NCBI RefSeq assembly: GCF_902779965.1
Contig: NZ_CACZDK010000033.1
Coordinates: 1 to 57,317 of the forward strand
Length of the DNA: 57,317 nucleotides
Direction of reading: 5' to 3'
Source of the DNA: Fibrobacter succinogenes
Lineage (GTDB): Bacteria; Fibrobacterota; Fibrobacteria; Fibrobacterales; Fibrobacteraceae
The notes under the pieces were generated by a model, which saw nothing but the letters and a program-made list of their open reading frames with translations, did no database searches and was not told the DNA's origin. Positions 25,848-34,679 of the stretch are shown here, in pieces; the stretch's first letter is position 1; every line of letters starts with the position of its first letter. A program made the translations under genes and the position numbers.

Positions 25848-27704
25848 ATGCCCATTTTGTCGGCTCAGAATATTTTGCTGCGTTTTGGCGGTCCTCCGCT
25901 TTTGGATAATGTCTCGTTCGATATCGAGGCGGGCGACCGCATTTGCCTTGTCGGTCGTAACGGCGAAGGCAAGAGTACGCTGTTGAAAGTACTGACCGGC
26001 GAGATGGATACCAATTCCGGCGAAATCGTGAAGAAGTCGGGGCTCAAGGTTGCGCGCATGATTCAGGAAATTCCGGCGCATCTCGACGGGACAGTTCGCG
26101 ACATCGTTATGGGTCGCGTGTCCGTGGTGAGCGGTGGATCTGTGATTTCCAAGAAGATTTTGGACGATGGTGCGCATAACGCGACTGCCGAGGCGATTCT
26201 TGGCAAGACGGGCATCGATGCAGATGCGCCTTACGATAGCTTGAGCGGAGGCCAGAAGCGCCGTGTGCTTTTCGCACGAGCTGTGGCTGAGGACCCGGAT
26301 TTATTGCTGCTTGACGAGCCGACGAACCATCTGGATATTCCTGCTATCCAATGGCTAGAAGGGATTGTAACGCGTCTTTCTTGTGCGGTGATGTTCGTGA
26401 GCCATGACCGCGCTTTTGTGCGCCGTACAGCGACCCGCATTTTTGAACTGGACCGTGGGCGCGTGCGCAGTTGGGATTTCCCGTACGACAAGTTTGTGCA
26501 ATTCAGGGACCAGGCTCTTGCCGAAGAAGAAAAGGCGAACGCGCTTTTCGATAAGAAACTTGCCGAAGAAGAAGTCTGGATCCGCAAGGGCATCCAGGCC
26601 CGCCGTACGCGCAACGAGGGGCGAGTCCGCGCCCTCATCAAGATGCGCGAAGAACGCGCGGCTCGCCGCTCCCGTACAGGCAATGTGAACATGCAGATTA
26701 CGGAAGCCGACCGTTCGGGGCGCCTTGTTGCGCGCCTCAAGAACGTGAGCTATTCATACGATGGCAGCCCGCTCATTAACGACCTCTCGACGGAAATTAG
26801 CCGTGGCGACCGCATCGGCATTGTGGGGCCGAATGGCTCTGGAAAGACGACGCTTTTGCGCTTGATTCTTGGCGAACTCCAGCCGGAATCAGGTGAAGTC
26901 CGTTTGGGCAGCAACCTCCACATTGCGTATTTCGACCAGATGCGTACTCGCTTGCGCGAAGACAAGTCGCTCATCGAGAATATCGGTGACGGTCAAGCTT
27001 ACATCACGCTGAATGGCGTCAAACGTCATGTGTTAAGTTATTTGCAAGACTTTTTGTTCTCTGCCGATCGCGCCCGAGGCCCGATTAGCGCGCTTAGCGG
27101 TGGTGAACGCAATCGCCTTTTGCTCGCGTGCCTCTTTAGCCACCCGAGCAATGTGTTGGTGCTTGACGAACCGACGAACGATTTGGACATGGAGACCCTC
27201 GACCTTTTGGCGGAACTTTTGGCGGACTATAACGGCACCGTCCTGACTGTCAGTCATGACCGTGCCTTCCTCGATTCTGTGGCCACAGGCATCCTCGCCA
27301 TCGAAGATGGCGGGCGCGTTTTCGAGGCGGTTGGCGGCTACTCCGATTACGAGGCGAACAAGAAGCTCCGCGACAAGGAAGCCGCCCAGGCAGCCCGCCT
27401 GGCCGCCGAACGCGAAGCCGAAAAGCAAGCCCGCTCTAATGCCGGCGCCGGCGCCGCTTCTGCGACCCCCGCGCCTGCAAAAAAGAAAAAGCGCAGCTAT
27501 AACGAAGAGCGCGAATACGCGGCCCTCCCCGAAAAAATTGAAAAACTCGAAAAGGAAATTGCCGATTTTCAGCTAGAACTTTCCAAACCCGAGGTCTACA
27601 CGAATGCGCCCCTCATTGTGGAGCTCCAGAAAAAGATTTCGGATGCCGAGGCGGCTCTCGAACAGGCCTACGAACGATTTGAGGTCCTTGACAATTTGGG
27701 ATGA
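25848..27704 (+). CDS. uup: ABC-F family ATPase Uup
   Basis: A 618-residue soluble protein with two ABC domains, linked in E. coli to ribosome function and suppression of transposon excision. Domain 1: Walker A GRNGEGKST, signature LSGGQKRRV, LLLLDEPTNHLD. The linker has EEVWIRKGIQARRTRNEGRV, nearly as in E. coli Uup. Domain 2: GPNGSGKTT, LSGGERNRLLL, LDEPTNDLD. The C-terminal coiled coil (about residues 550-615) matches the Uup DNA-binding tail. ATG 25848 follows GGAAGGG. It is the second ABC-F gene in the window and is clearly of another subgroup from the one at 12250. Confidence 0.95.
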   Translation: MPILSAQNILLRFGGPPLLDNVSFDIEAGDRICLVGRNGEGKSTLLKVLTGEMDTNSGEIVKKSGLKVARMIQEIPAHLDGTVRDIVMGRVSVVSGGSVISKKILDDGAHNATAEAILGKTGIDADAPYDSLSGGQKRRVLFARAVAEDPDLLLLDEPTNHLDIPAIQWLEGIVTRLSCAVMFVSHDRAFVRRTATRIFELDRGRVRSWDFPYDKFVQFRDQALAEEEKANALFDKKLAEEEVWIRKGIQARRTRNEGRVRALIKMREERAARRSRTGNVNMQITEADRSGRLVARLKNVSYSYDGSPLINDLSTEISRGDRIGIVGPNGSGKTTLLRLILGELQPESGEVRLGSNLHIAYFDQMRTRLREDKSLIENIGDGQAYITLNGVKRHVLSYLQDFLFSADRARGPISALSGGERNRLLLACLFSHPSNVLVLDEPTNDLDMETLDLLAELLADYNGTVLTVSHDRAFLDSVATGILAIEDGGRVFEAVGGYSDYEANKKLRDKEAAQAARLAAEREAEKQARSNAGAGAASATPAPAKKKKRSYNEEREYAALPEKIEKLEKEIADFQLELSKPEVYTNAPLIVELQKKISDAEAALEQAYERFEVLDNLG

Positions 27705-27796
27705 TTTTTTTTAGCTCCCCTAGTGACATTTGCGTAAGGATAATATAGATTTATCCTGATGGGTGTCAGGTGTTTTACTTAGAGGAGTTGAAGAAG

Positions 27797-30700
27797 ATGA
27801 AATCGCTATCTTTGTCTTTGGTGATGGCGTTGGCCGGTGTCACGATGGGTCACGCCGCGACGGTTTGGAGTTTTGATAAGCCTACGGGCAACGATGTGCA
27901 GCCCGAACAAAATTGGTTCAGCTTTGCACAAGGTGGTTCTACTACGGGTAAACTGGTTGATACCCAGGAAGGGTATAAACAGTTTACGGTAGCTTTGGAT
28001 CTGAATTCGAGTGATTATAGCACTGCTGGTTTTGGGTTCGTATGGAAATCTGTGAATGGCCAGGATGCTCCGACAGACCTTTCGGCATATTCTGGTATTT
28101 GTTTCACTTATAAGGCGGATCGTCCTTTCCGAGTGGACTTTAAGCAGCCTACGGTAACGGATTATAATTTTTACGGTGTAGTCCTTCCTGCACAAGAAGA
28201 ATTTGCCGCCAAGTATGTTGACTTCCAGAGCTTGGCTCAGGAAGGTGGCTGGGGCACTACAGTCAGTTTGGATTTGACGCAACAGCAGGCCATCCAGGTG
28301 AACTACAAGGAAGGCATTGCCAAGAATCTTGAGTCAAGCGATTCCGAGAGAAATAAGAACGTTATTACGTTTGCCGCAGTTTCTCTTGGTGAATGCGAAA
28401 CGGTTGTTGAAGAACCGACCCTTAAGCTTCTTGAACCCTATGACAAAGTTCAAACCGTAACTATGAAAGAATCGGATTCCTTGAAGATTCCTCTTTCGAA
28501 GATCTTTGCTGCGAAAGAAGGTGCCGAGGTGACGATTGCAACGTCTTTGACCGCCGCCAACATCTTGACAATGGTCAAGCCTGCAGGGGCTCCGGCTTTG
28601 AAGGATACGCTTGTCTATGTTTCGAAGAACCTCGATAAGGATACTTCTTTGACGCTTACAGTTCTTGCTTTGAGCGGAACGGAATCTGCAAAGACACAGT
28701 TTAATATTACAATTACCGATGAAGGTGAAGGACCGGTTGGTCCGACTTGCCCGGGTGACCCGGAATGCCCCGACGATCCTCCTGCAGAGAACCACCCCAC
28801 AAAGGTGCTTGCTCCGTATGATACTATCGAAGCCGTGGTTAAGAGCATGGACGAGGCGGACACGTTGAAGATTCCTCTTGGTGATTTGTTCGCTGACGAA
28901 GATAACGACAAGCTTACCTTTGTTGTGGAAATGTCTGCCAACTTGATGAAGGTCTTGACTTCGCTCGATAAGGCTACTTTGAAGGATACCATCAAGATTG
29001 TTCCGTCTGGAGTCAAAAAGGATACTTCTGTCGTTATTGCCGTCTCTGCAACGGATGGAAAGTCGGACTTGGTTCATGTCAGCTATGTCGTATCTATTAA
29101 GGATTCGAACACCCCGCCTGTTGCTGTCGATACTTCGTACACGGTTACCGAAGGTGAAGTCTTGATAGTACCCATTGTTCGTGGGCTTGCTGTAATTGGT
29201 TATGATTTGGATGGCGATGACTTCCTCGTTGTGCCTATAGATTCGACCAAGCATGGTAAGTTGACAGATTTTTCTCAGTTGGGCTCGTTTGTCTATACGC
29301 CGGATAGTTCCTTCCGTGGCGATGACACATTGACTTATGTGCTCGTGGAAACTGCAAACCACGATATGATTAGTAACAAGGCTACTGTGGTTATTCATGT
29401 GGAACCGGTTAATGCTAAGCCGACTGTTACAGTTGTTGATAGTACATTCCTCAAGGATACTTTGGCTATTGACATGGACTTTGATGAAGATACCGTCTCG
29501 CAAATCAAGATTTCGACCAAGGCCTTGGTCTTTAGCGATCGTGAAGTGACTGAGGGCACGCAGAAGTTCACTTACAAGGCTATCGGAACGAAAATTGTTG
29601 CAACAGTTGATAGCGTGAATGCAAGCAACTACTTCATCTCCTTGAAGCCGGTGGCCAAGGCTAGTGGTATTGCTTCTATCTTCTTCTATGCATCGGATGG
29701 AAGGGATTCTGTGGGCGTAACCCTTTATGTGAAGTTAGTTTCCCCGAAGGATGTTGCTCAGGCCGAGAAGGATGAATACTCCACGTTTAATGACAGCACT
29801 TTGACTGTGGATGCCAAGAAGGGTGTTCTTGCCAATGACAAATATCCAGAAGGTGTCACGAAAGGCATGGAAGCTGTTGTTGCCCAGATGCCTGCTAATG
29901 GTACGCTCACCTTGAACAAGGATGGTAGCTTTACTTACAAGCCTGAAGCCGGTTTCGAAGGTATTGATTACTTTGGCTACTTTGCTGTTGTCAATGGTAC
30001 GAAGTCCAACGCTGCTATGGTGACGATTGTGGTCGATAAGCGCAACTTGCTCCCGACTGTTGTCGTGGATGCTAAGACGCTTGATACGACTGTGACTGAA
30101 GATTTCCCGACTTCGAGAGCCTTGAAGTACACGAAGTCTGTGGTGGCCTCTTGGTTCAAGGATCCGGAAGGCGATTCGCTGACATTCAGTGCTAAGAGCA
30201 AGGATGGAAAGCTCAAGGTCGAAATTACGGACAAGGGCGTTCTCGAAATCAACTCTGCACCAGATTCTTCGGGCAAGGCTTATGTAGTCGTGACGGCAAC
30301 GGACAAAAAGTCCGGTTCCAAGAGTTTTGAATTCTGCGTGAATATCACTCCGGTGAACGACAAGCCTGTGCTTTTGCATGGCGATACGGTTTATGTGCGC
30401 TCTTCTAATTGGAATGTCAAGTGGAATCTTGCAACGTTTGTTAAGGACGTTGACGGTGACACGCTTACCTACGTGCCGAACGAAACAAGCGCCTTGGCAA
30501 AGTATATGACCATTTCTTTGAAGGGTTCTGAACTTACCGTAACGTCTATTAAGGATCTTGCGTACAAGGAAGGTAACAAATACGCTATCGGCGTCAAGGT
30601 TTCTGACCCGAGCGGTATGAATGTGACGATTCCATTGTACATCATTGTCGATGAAAAACGTGCAGGCCTGAAGCCGCAAATCGCTCAGCCGAAGAACACT

Positions 30701-30874
30701 TGGCAGAATGCTGTGATGGCAAAGCGCGGTACCGTAAAGATCATGGATATGAAGGGCCGTGTGATTTGGAACGCCAAGCTGCCTGTGAACCCGGCTGAAG
30801 TCAAGAGTGTTTCTGCTCAGATTCAGGGCCGCAAGATTCTCCGCGTCAACAATCAGACATGGACGATTAAGTAA
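27797..30874 (+). CDS. Large secreted protein with carbohydrate-binding-like N terminus and cadherin/VCBS-type repeats
   Basis: About 1,025 residues. ATG 27797 is chosen because AGAGGAG lies 9 bases upstream and it starts a signal peptide (MKSLSLSLVMALAGVTMGHA). Residues about 22-200 form a beta-sandwich-like module (TVWSFDKPTG, YSGICFTYKAD) resembling CBM11-type binding domains. A Pro-rich, Cys-containing linker (CPGDPECPDDPP) lies near 318. Several cadherin-like or Big-type repeats follow, recognisable by NTPPVAVDTSYTVTEGE, SFVYTPDSSFRGDDTLTY, GSFTYKPEAGFEGIDYFGYF and DVDGDTLTY. The final 70 residues (KIMDMKGRVIWNAKLPV, then GRKILRVNN) resemble a type IX sorting domain. Probably a surface adhesin or polymer-binding protein. 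Confidence 0.82.
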   Translation: MKSLSLSLVMALAGVTMGHAATVWSFDKPTGNDVQPEQNWFSFAQGGSTTGKLVDTQEGYKQFTVALDLNSSDYSTAGFGFVWKSVNGQDAPTDLSAYSGICFTYKADRPFRVDFKQPTVTDYNFYGVVLPAQEEFAAKYVDFQSLAQEGGWGTTVSLDLTQQQAIQVNYKEGIAKNLESSDSERNKNVITFAAVSLGECETVVEEPTLKLLEPYDKVQTVTMKESDSLKIPLSKIFAAKEGAEVTIATSLTAANILTMVKPAGAPALKDTLVYVSKNLDKDTSLTLTVLALSGTESAKTQFNITITDEGEGPVGPTCPGDPECPDDPPAENHPTKVLAPYDTIEAVVKSMDEADTLKIPLGDLFADEDNDKLTFVVEMSANLMKVLTSLDKATLKDTIKIVPSGVKKDTSVVIAVSATDGKSDLVHVSYVVSIKDSNTPPVAVDTSYTVTEGEVLIVPIVRGLAVIGYDLDGDDFLVVPIDSTKHGKLTDFSQLGSFVYTPDSSFRGDDTLTYVLVETANHDMISNKATVVIHVEPVNAKPTVTVVDSTFLKDTLAIDMDFDEDTVSQIKISTKALVFSDREVTEGTQKFTYKAIGTKIVATVDSVNASNYFISLKPVAKASGIASIFFYASDGRDSVGVTLYVKLVSPKDVAQAEKDEYSTFNDSTLTVDAKKGVLANDKYPEGVTKGMEAVVAQMPANGTLTLNKDGSFTYKPEAGFEGIDYFGYFAVVNGTKSNAAMVTIVVDKRNLLPTVVVDAKTLDTTVTEDFPTSRALKYTKSVVASWFKDPEGDSLTFSAKSKDGKLKVEITDKGVLEINSAPDSSGKAYVVVTATDKKSGSKSFEFCVNITPVNDKPVLLHGDTVYVRSSNWNVKWNLATFVKDVDGDTLTYVPNETSALAKYMTISLKGSELTVTSIKDLAYKEGNKYAIGVKVSDPSGMNVTIPLYIIVDEKRAGLKPQIAQPKNTWQNAVMAKRGTVKIMDMKGRVIWNAKLPVNPAEVKSVSAQIQGRKILRVNNQTWTIK

Positions 30875-30914
30875 GCGCCAGAGCGCGCAGTTACTAGTCG
30901 ATAGTTACTAGAGT
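30875..30914 (+). repeat. Mini-hairpin plus TTACTAG tract
   Basis: GCGC-CAGA-GCGC (30875-30886) begins at the base after the stop codon. It is followed by AGTTACTAGTCGATAGTTAC and TAGAG. It is nearly identical in its word part to the tract after the nitroreductase gene (48798-48842). Confidence 0.65.
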
Positions 30915-30917
30915 GTC

Positions 30918-30946
30918 ATGCTCACCTTCGGGTGGGCATTTTCTTT
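30918..30946 (+). terminator. Terminator with UUCG tetraloop
   Basis: ATGCTCACC (30918-30926), TTCG, GGTGGGCAT (30931-30939), then TTTTC. It ends the cadherin-like protein gene. Confidence 0.85.
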
Positions 30947-31036
30947 ATTGATTTTTTTTGTCTTTGTTTGAAAATGTAGATTGTGAATTTTGATTTTGTA
31001 TAAAATATTATTATTTTAATCTTAGGAGAACTTTGT

Positions 31037-31318
31037 ATGAAAGTTAAATATTTGATATTCGCTATAGCATTTGCGTTGCTAAACGTGGGGTGTTCGGAGA
31101 AGAAAGAACACCCAAGCGATTTGAATAAGCGAAGTGAAGAAACGAAAACTGTTTTGGAGGATAGTAGCAGTGTTATTGATATTCGATTGGAAGGACCAAA
31201 GAGCAGGCCGACACATGGTAAATTATGTTTGGAAGGCTGTAGGAATTTGCCGTGTGATGAAAAAGTTCGTTGTGTTATGCGCAATTGTCCTGATATCAAA
31301 GCTGAGTGCGAATTGTGA
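31037..31318 (+). CDS. Small Cys-rich lipoprotein overlapping the next gene
   Basis: A 93-residue protein with lipoprotein signal MKVKYLIFAIAFALLNVGC (Cys19) and TTAGGAGA ahead of ATG 31037. The C-terminal 30 residues carry five cysteines in the pattern CLEGCRNLPC, CVMRNC and a final CEL. No family is recognised. Its last 62 bases also encode the start and signal peptide of the next gene in the +1 frame. A frameshifted single gene is possible, but each reading frame begins with its own export signal, which favours two coupled genes. Confidence 0.65.
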   Translation: MKVKYLIFAIAFALLNVGCSEKKEHPSDLNKRSEETKTVLEDSSSVIDIRLEGPKSRPTHGKLCLEGCRNLPCDEKVRCVMRNCPDIKAECEL

Positions 31319-33065
31319 TTTGATTGATTCCTACACGGTTGCTGTAGAGTATAATACTTTGCTTGAACGAGAATGTTCGTCTCTTATGGGTGGAGGCGGA
31401 ATCTATTACGGCAAAATTGTAGAAGCCAGTGAATCGTCACCAGTTTCTTGTGATGGAATTGAACGTAGTGATGGCTATGTTATAATCTATGGTTGCAATA
31501 CGTGTACATCGAAAAAAGTCCAAGATCGTTTAAAACAAGATACCGTCGCTTGCACTAAGCAATGCAGGATGACAAGGAATAATTGCGTGTATGACGGCAT
31601 TTCAAACGATTGGGGTGGATATTACAATACTGATCAACATCCATCCTGTAGTCCGCTGAAAAGCACATCTCTTCCCGGCTGTGCCGAGTCTAGTTCTTCT
31701 GTAGGTGAAGATGAACAAAGCAGTTCTTCTGAGACTCCTGTCAGCTCCGAAGCAGAAAGTTCCTCATCCGAAGAAGAGGAACTGGAATCTTCTAGTTCCT
31801 ATGCAATAAGTTCTTCGTCCGGTGAAGATGTAGAATCGTCTAGTTCCGAAGACGAAATCGATTCATCGTCCAGCGAAGACGACGATGATGATGACGAAAG
31901 TAGTTCCAGCAGCGTGGGTGATATTATTCCGTGCTACAAACCCAATCTTGACGGCAAGTGTTCTGTGTTTACCTACGTGAGTCGGTCTCCGATGCCTATG
32001 GTTGGGACTCTCAAATTTAATGGTGACCCTGATGATGGCTTCATCGCGTATTATAGCGATGGTGAAGGATATCTAACTTTCAATTCCAACGTTCCAGCAC
32101 AAAAAAAAGGAAATTTTTATTATGACTGTTACTACGACTCAAATAATTGCGGGCAGGGTGATGATTTGCCGCCGAAGATTGAAGGGGATGTATATTACTG
32201 TGTTCAGGGGGAGCCTACGTCTATGGGGTGTGCAACGCCATCGTATGCAACATCTATTGCTATTACAGAAAACTTGAAGTACAGAAGAACTCATGTTAGT
32301 CCGCCTAATATTACGGATGAGCAAGTTTTAAAAATTGCGAATGAAGCTGCGCGTACGTATTCGGATGTTATGATTTTTTGCATTCTGAACGGGGTTGAGA
32401 GAACTTTTGGAACGTTTGAGTTACCGAAAAAAGAAAACAGAACGATAGAAGATGTTTTTGATTTTATTAGGCCTAGACTTGATTATTGTCGGTCGCGCGA
32501 TCGGTCATCTAGTAGTCAAATATCATCAAGTAGCTCTAGCGCAAAATCTTCTTCGTCGAATGTAAAATCCAGCAGTAGCTCAAAGACCATTGAAATTTCG
32601 TCATCATCAATAGAGGATAAGTCGAGTAGTTCTGTTAATAGTGAACGGTCTTCTTCTTCGAAATTAGTAGAATCGAGTAGTTCAAAACAAATGTCTTCGT
32701 CAAGTGAAGGAAATGTTTTTGTAGCGGGGGCCGATCAAGAATATACTCTAGGAAAAATATATAGTAGCGGATTACACAATATGGAACCGGGAAAATGTTA
32801 TTCGCTGAATCCAGAGCGAGGAACTCAACGCGGCTGGATTAGTTCAAATGCGCAAGACTCTTGGTGGTGGATTGAAACGCCTTGCGAAAAAAATGGCAAG
32901 GGGTTATACAAAAGGGTTTCTGGTCATGTCGGTGGCGAAAGTGATGCTGTTTTAGAATCTTCTCAAACAACGCGGGCTTATTATAATGTTCTTGGTCGCA
33001 AAATGGGCAGGAATAAAGCTTTTGGGGAAAAACAGCCGGTTTACAGTAAAAAAATTCGAAAATAG
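31257..33065 (+). CDS. Secreted protein with two poly-Ser linkers and a sorting-like tail
   Basis: About 602 residues from ATG 31257, which begins a signal peptide (MKKFVVLCAIVLISKLSANC) with AGGAA upstream; the frame is open back to 31134 but that part is not leader-like. A Cys-rich N-terminal domain (residues about 20-140, about 10 Cys) is followed by an acidic Ser linker (repeated SSSSE blocks, ending in a run of Asp, about 150-225). A middle domain has CYKPNLDGKCSVF and YYDCYYDSNNCGQGD. A second Ser linker lies at about 420-490, then a 110-residue C-terminal domain with a tail (YYNVLGRKMGR) resembling type IX sorting signals. Function is unknown; the layout is typical of Fibrobacter surface proteins. 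Confidence 0.7.
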   Translation: MKKFVVLCAIVLISKLSANCDLIDSYTVAVEYNTLLERECSSLMGGGGIYYGKIVEASESSPVSCDGIERSDGYVIIYGCNTCTSKKVQDRLKQDTVACTKQCRMTRNNCVYDGISNDWGGYYNTDQHPSCSPLKSTSLPGCAESSSSVGEDEQSSSSETPVSSEAESSSSEEEELESSSSYAISSSSGEDVESSSSEDEIDSSSSEDDDDDDESSSSSVGDIIPCYKPNLDGKCSVFTYVSRSPMPMVGTLKFNGDPDDGFIAYYSDGEGYLTFNSNVPAQKKGNFYYDCYYDSNNCGQGDDLPPKIEGDVYYCVQGEPTSMGCATPSYATSIAITENLKYRRTHVSPPNITDEQVLKIANEAARTYSDVMIFCILNGVERTFGTFELPKKENRTIEDVFDFIRPRLDYCRSRDRSSSSQISSSSSSAKSSSSNVKSSSSSKTIEISSSSIEDKSSSSVNSERSSSSKLVESSSSKQMSSSSEGNVFVAGADQEYTLGKIYSSGLHNMEPGKCYSLNPERGTQRGWISSNAQDSWWWIETPCEKNGKGLYKRVSGHVGGESDAVLESSQTTRAYYNVLGRKMGRNKAFGEKQPVYSKKIRK

Positions 33066-33149
33066 GGATAATAAGTATAATTAGTTGCCTCTAGGTAAAA
33101 AATTATCCTAGAATGAAGTGAAAGGTTTTGGTTAAACTGCTAAAAAGCA

Positions 33150-33176
33150 AAGGCTCCGGATGCGGAGCCTTCTTTC
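33150..33176. terminator. Bidirectional terminator between convergent genes
   Basis: AAGGCTCC (33150-33157) and GGAGCCTT (33164-33171) with T-rich flanks on both strands. It serves the Ser-linker gene and probably ackA. Confidence 0.75.
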
Positions 33177-33200
33177 GTTACAAGTGTAATCCAGCAGATA

Positions 33201-33226
33201 GGCCCGAAGGGCCCCCTGTCTACTGC
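33201..33226. repeat. Mini-hairpin and CTACTGCCTAC words at the end of ackA
   Basis: GGCCC-GAA-GGGCC (33201-33213) is followed on the plus strand by CCCTGTCTACTGCCTACTTC, which runs into the ackA stop codon. This is another copy of the hairpin-plus-word layout. Confidence 0.55.
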
Positions 33227-34408
33227 CTACTTCACAAGTGCTTCGGTGTCGAGAGCGATAAGCAATTCTTCGTTTGTTGCGACGACGATTGCCTTCGGCG
33301 TGCCATCCTTCGTGATGAGGTGGTTGGATTCCTTGCCACTCTTGAGGTTGCGTTCTTCATCAACTTGGTAGCCAAGGAGCTTGAGGTTGTCGAGAGCCTG
33401 CTTGCGAACGTAGAAACTGTTTTCGCCGATGCCGCCCGTGAAAACGATAGCGTCGATGCGCGGGAGAGCCATGGCAAGACCACCGATTTCACGAGTGAGG
33501 CGGTAGCAGAAAACGTCGAGAGCGATTTGGGCGCGCTTGTTGCCTTCGCTTGCGGCCTGCGTGAGCGTGCGCATGTCGTTCGAGAGGCCGGAGAGGCCGA
33601 GCAAGCCGGATTCCTTGTTCACGAGGTGATCGAGCTTGTCGATGGTGCCGTATTCTTCGCCGTACTTCTTTGCGATGTAGAAGAGGATGGCCGGGTCGAG
33701 GCTACCGGAGCGGGTGCCCATGATAAGGCCTTCGAGCGGGGTGAAGCCCATCGTGGTATCGACGCACTGGCCGTTCAAGATGGCGGAGCAGCTGGAGCCG
33801 TTGCCGAGGTGAGCCGTGATGAGGCAAGTTTCTTCGGGCTTGGTGCCGAGAACCTTGCAAGCTTCGGCAGTCACAAAGCGGTGGCTTGTGCCGTGAGCAC
33901 CGTAACGACGGATGCCGTCTTTTTCGTAGAACTTGTACGGGATACCGTAGAGGTAAGCCTTCTGCGGCATAGTCTGGTGGAAAGCTGTATCGAACACAGC
34001 GACTTGCGGGAGGCCCGGGAAGAACTTGGTAGCGCATTCCATGCCGGTAGCGTGTGCCGGTTCGTGGAGCGGTGCAAACAGCGTGATGCTGCGGATGTAG
34101 TCGATAACTTCTTGAGAGACCTTTTCGCTCTTGATATATTTACCGCCATGCACGACGCGGTGGCCGATAGCTTCGATTGTAGAGGTGAGCTTCTGTGCAT
34201 CGAGGAACTTCTTGACCTGATCGACGGCTTCGGCATGCGTGGGGCAATCGAAGTTGAAGTCGATGTTGCCTTCGGGGCCCTTTGCTTTAGTGTGACCGTT
34301 GACGCCGATGTTTTCAACGAGTCCGCTTGCAATGGACTGCTTGGTCTGTGTGTCGATGACGGCGAACTTCACCGAGGATGAGCCGCAATTAAGAACGAGT
34401 ACGCGCAT
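33227..34408 (-). CDS. ackA: Acetate kinase
   Basis: A 393-residue enzyme that makes ATP and acetate from acetyl phosphate, important for energy yield in a fermentative anaerobe. Family signatures: VLVLNCGSSSVKF at the N terminus, GHRVVHGGKY near 105, AHLGNGSS near 200, TRSGSLDPAI near 235 and FTGGIGENS near 325. Length is typical. The usual partner pta is not adjacent. Acetate is a known fermentation product of Fibrobacter. The ATG at 34408 has no obvious Shine-Dalgarno; the upstream region holds repeat tracts. Confidence 0.97.
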   Translation of the reverse strand: MRVLVLNCGSSSVKFAVIDTQTKQSIASGLVENIGVNGHTKAKGPEGNIDFNFDCPTHAEAVDQVKKFLDAQKLTSTIEAIGHRVVHGGKYIKSEKVSQEVIDYIRSITLFAPLHEPAHATGMECATKFFPGLPQVAVFDTAFHQTMPQKAYLYGIPYKFYEKDGIRRYGAHGTSHRFVTAEACKVLGTKPEETCLITAHLGNGSSCSAILNGQCVDTTMGFTPLEGLIMGTRSGSLDPAILFYIAKKYGEEYGTIDKLDHLVNKESGLLGLSGLSNDMRTLTQAASEGNKRAQIALDVFCYRLTREIGGLAMALPRIDAIVFTGGIGENSFYVRKQALDNLKLLGYQVDEERNLKSGKESNHLITKDGTPKAIVVATNEELLIALDTEALVK

Positions 34409-34415
34409 GTTTTTA

Positions 34416-34462
34416 TCAGTGGTTAGTGGTTAGTGTTTAGTAGGCAGTAGACAGTAGGAAGG
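34416..34462. repeat. GTTAGTG-word tract upstream of ackA
   Basis: Repeated words CAGTGGTTAGTGGTTAGTG, TTTAGTAGGCAGTAGACAG and TAGGAAGG. It is the reverse complement of the CACTAACCACT and CTACTGCC vocabulary seen elsewhere. Confidence 0.6.
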
Positions 34463-34507
34463 ATTTTCTGAACTTATTACTGTTCGTTTAGGTGTTGTCC
34501 TAAAGTC

Positions 34508-34584
34508 GTCATTCTGAGGCGTAGCCGAAGAATCCAGTTGTTTCTTGATAATTCTCTGGATCCTTCACTGTCGTTCAGGATGAC
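34508..34584. repeat. GTCATTCTGA...TTCAGGATGAC palindromic element
   Basis: Ends GTCATTCTGA and TCAGGATGAC are near-complementary. Inside, GAATCCAG and CTGGATCC form a second arm. It is the clearest member of a dispersed family with relatives at about 14151, 24588-24625, 35256-35340, 42627-42657 and 55955-56020. Confidence 0.7.
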
Positions 34585-34679
34585 GAAGTGCGGAATGGAC
34601 CTAATACTTGCCACCTGTTTTTTCAAATAATAGGAATTTTGACGCGGAGTTGCGAGTGGAAAATTCTAAATTGACGTTG

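Noticed and set aside
33128-34381. Open frame of 417 codons opposite ackA
   Set aside because: Acetate kinase signatures fix the coding strand, and the opposing frame includes the terminator and repeat sequence at its start.
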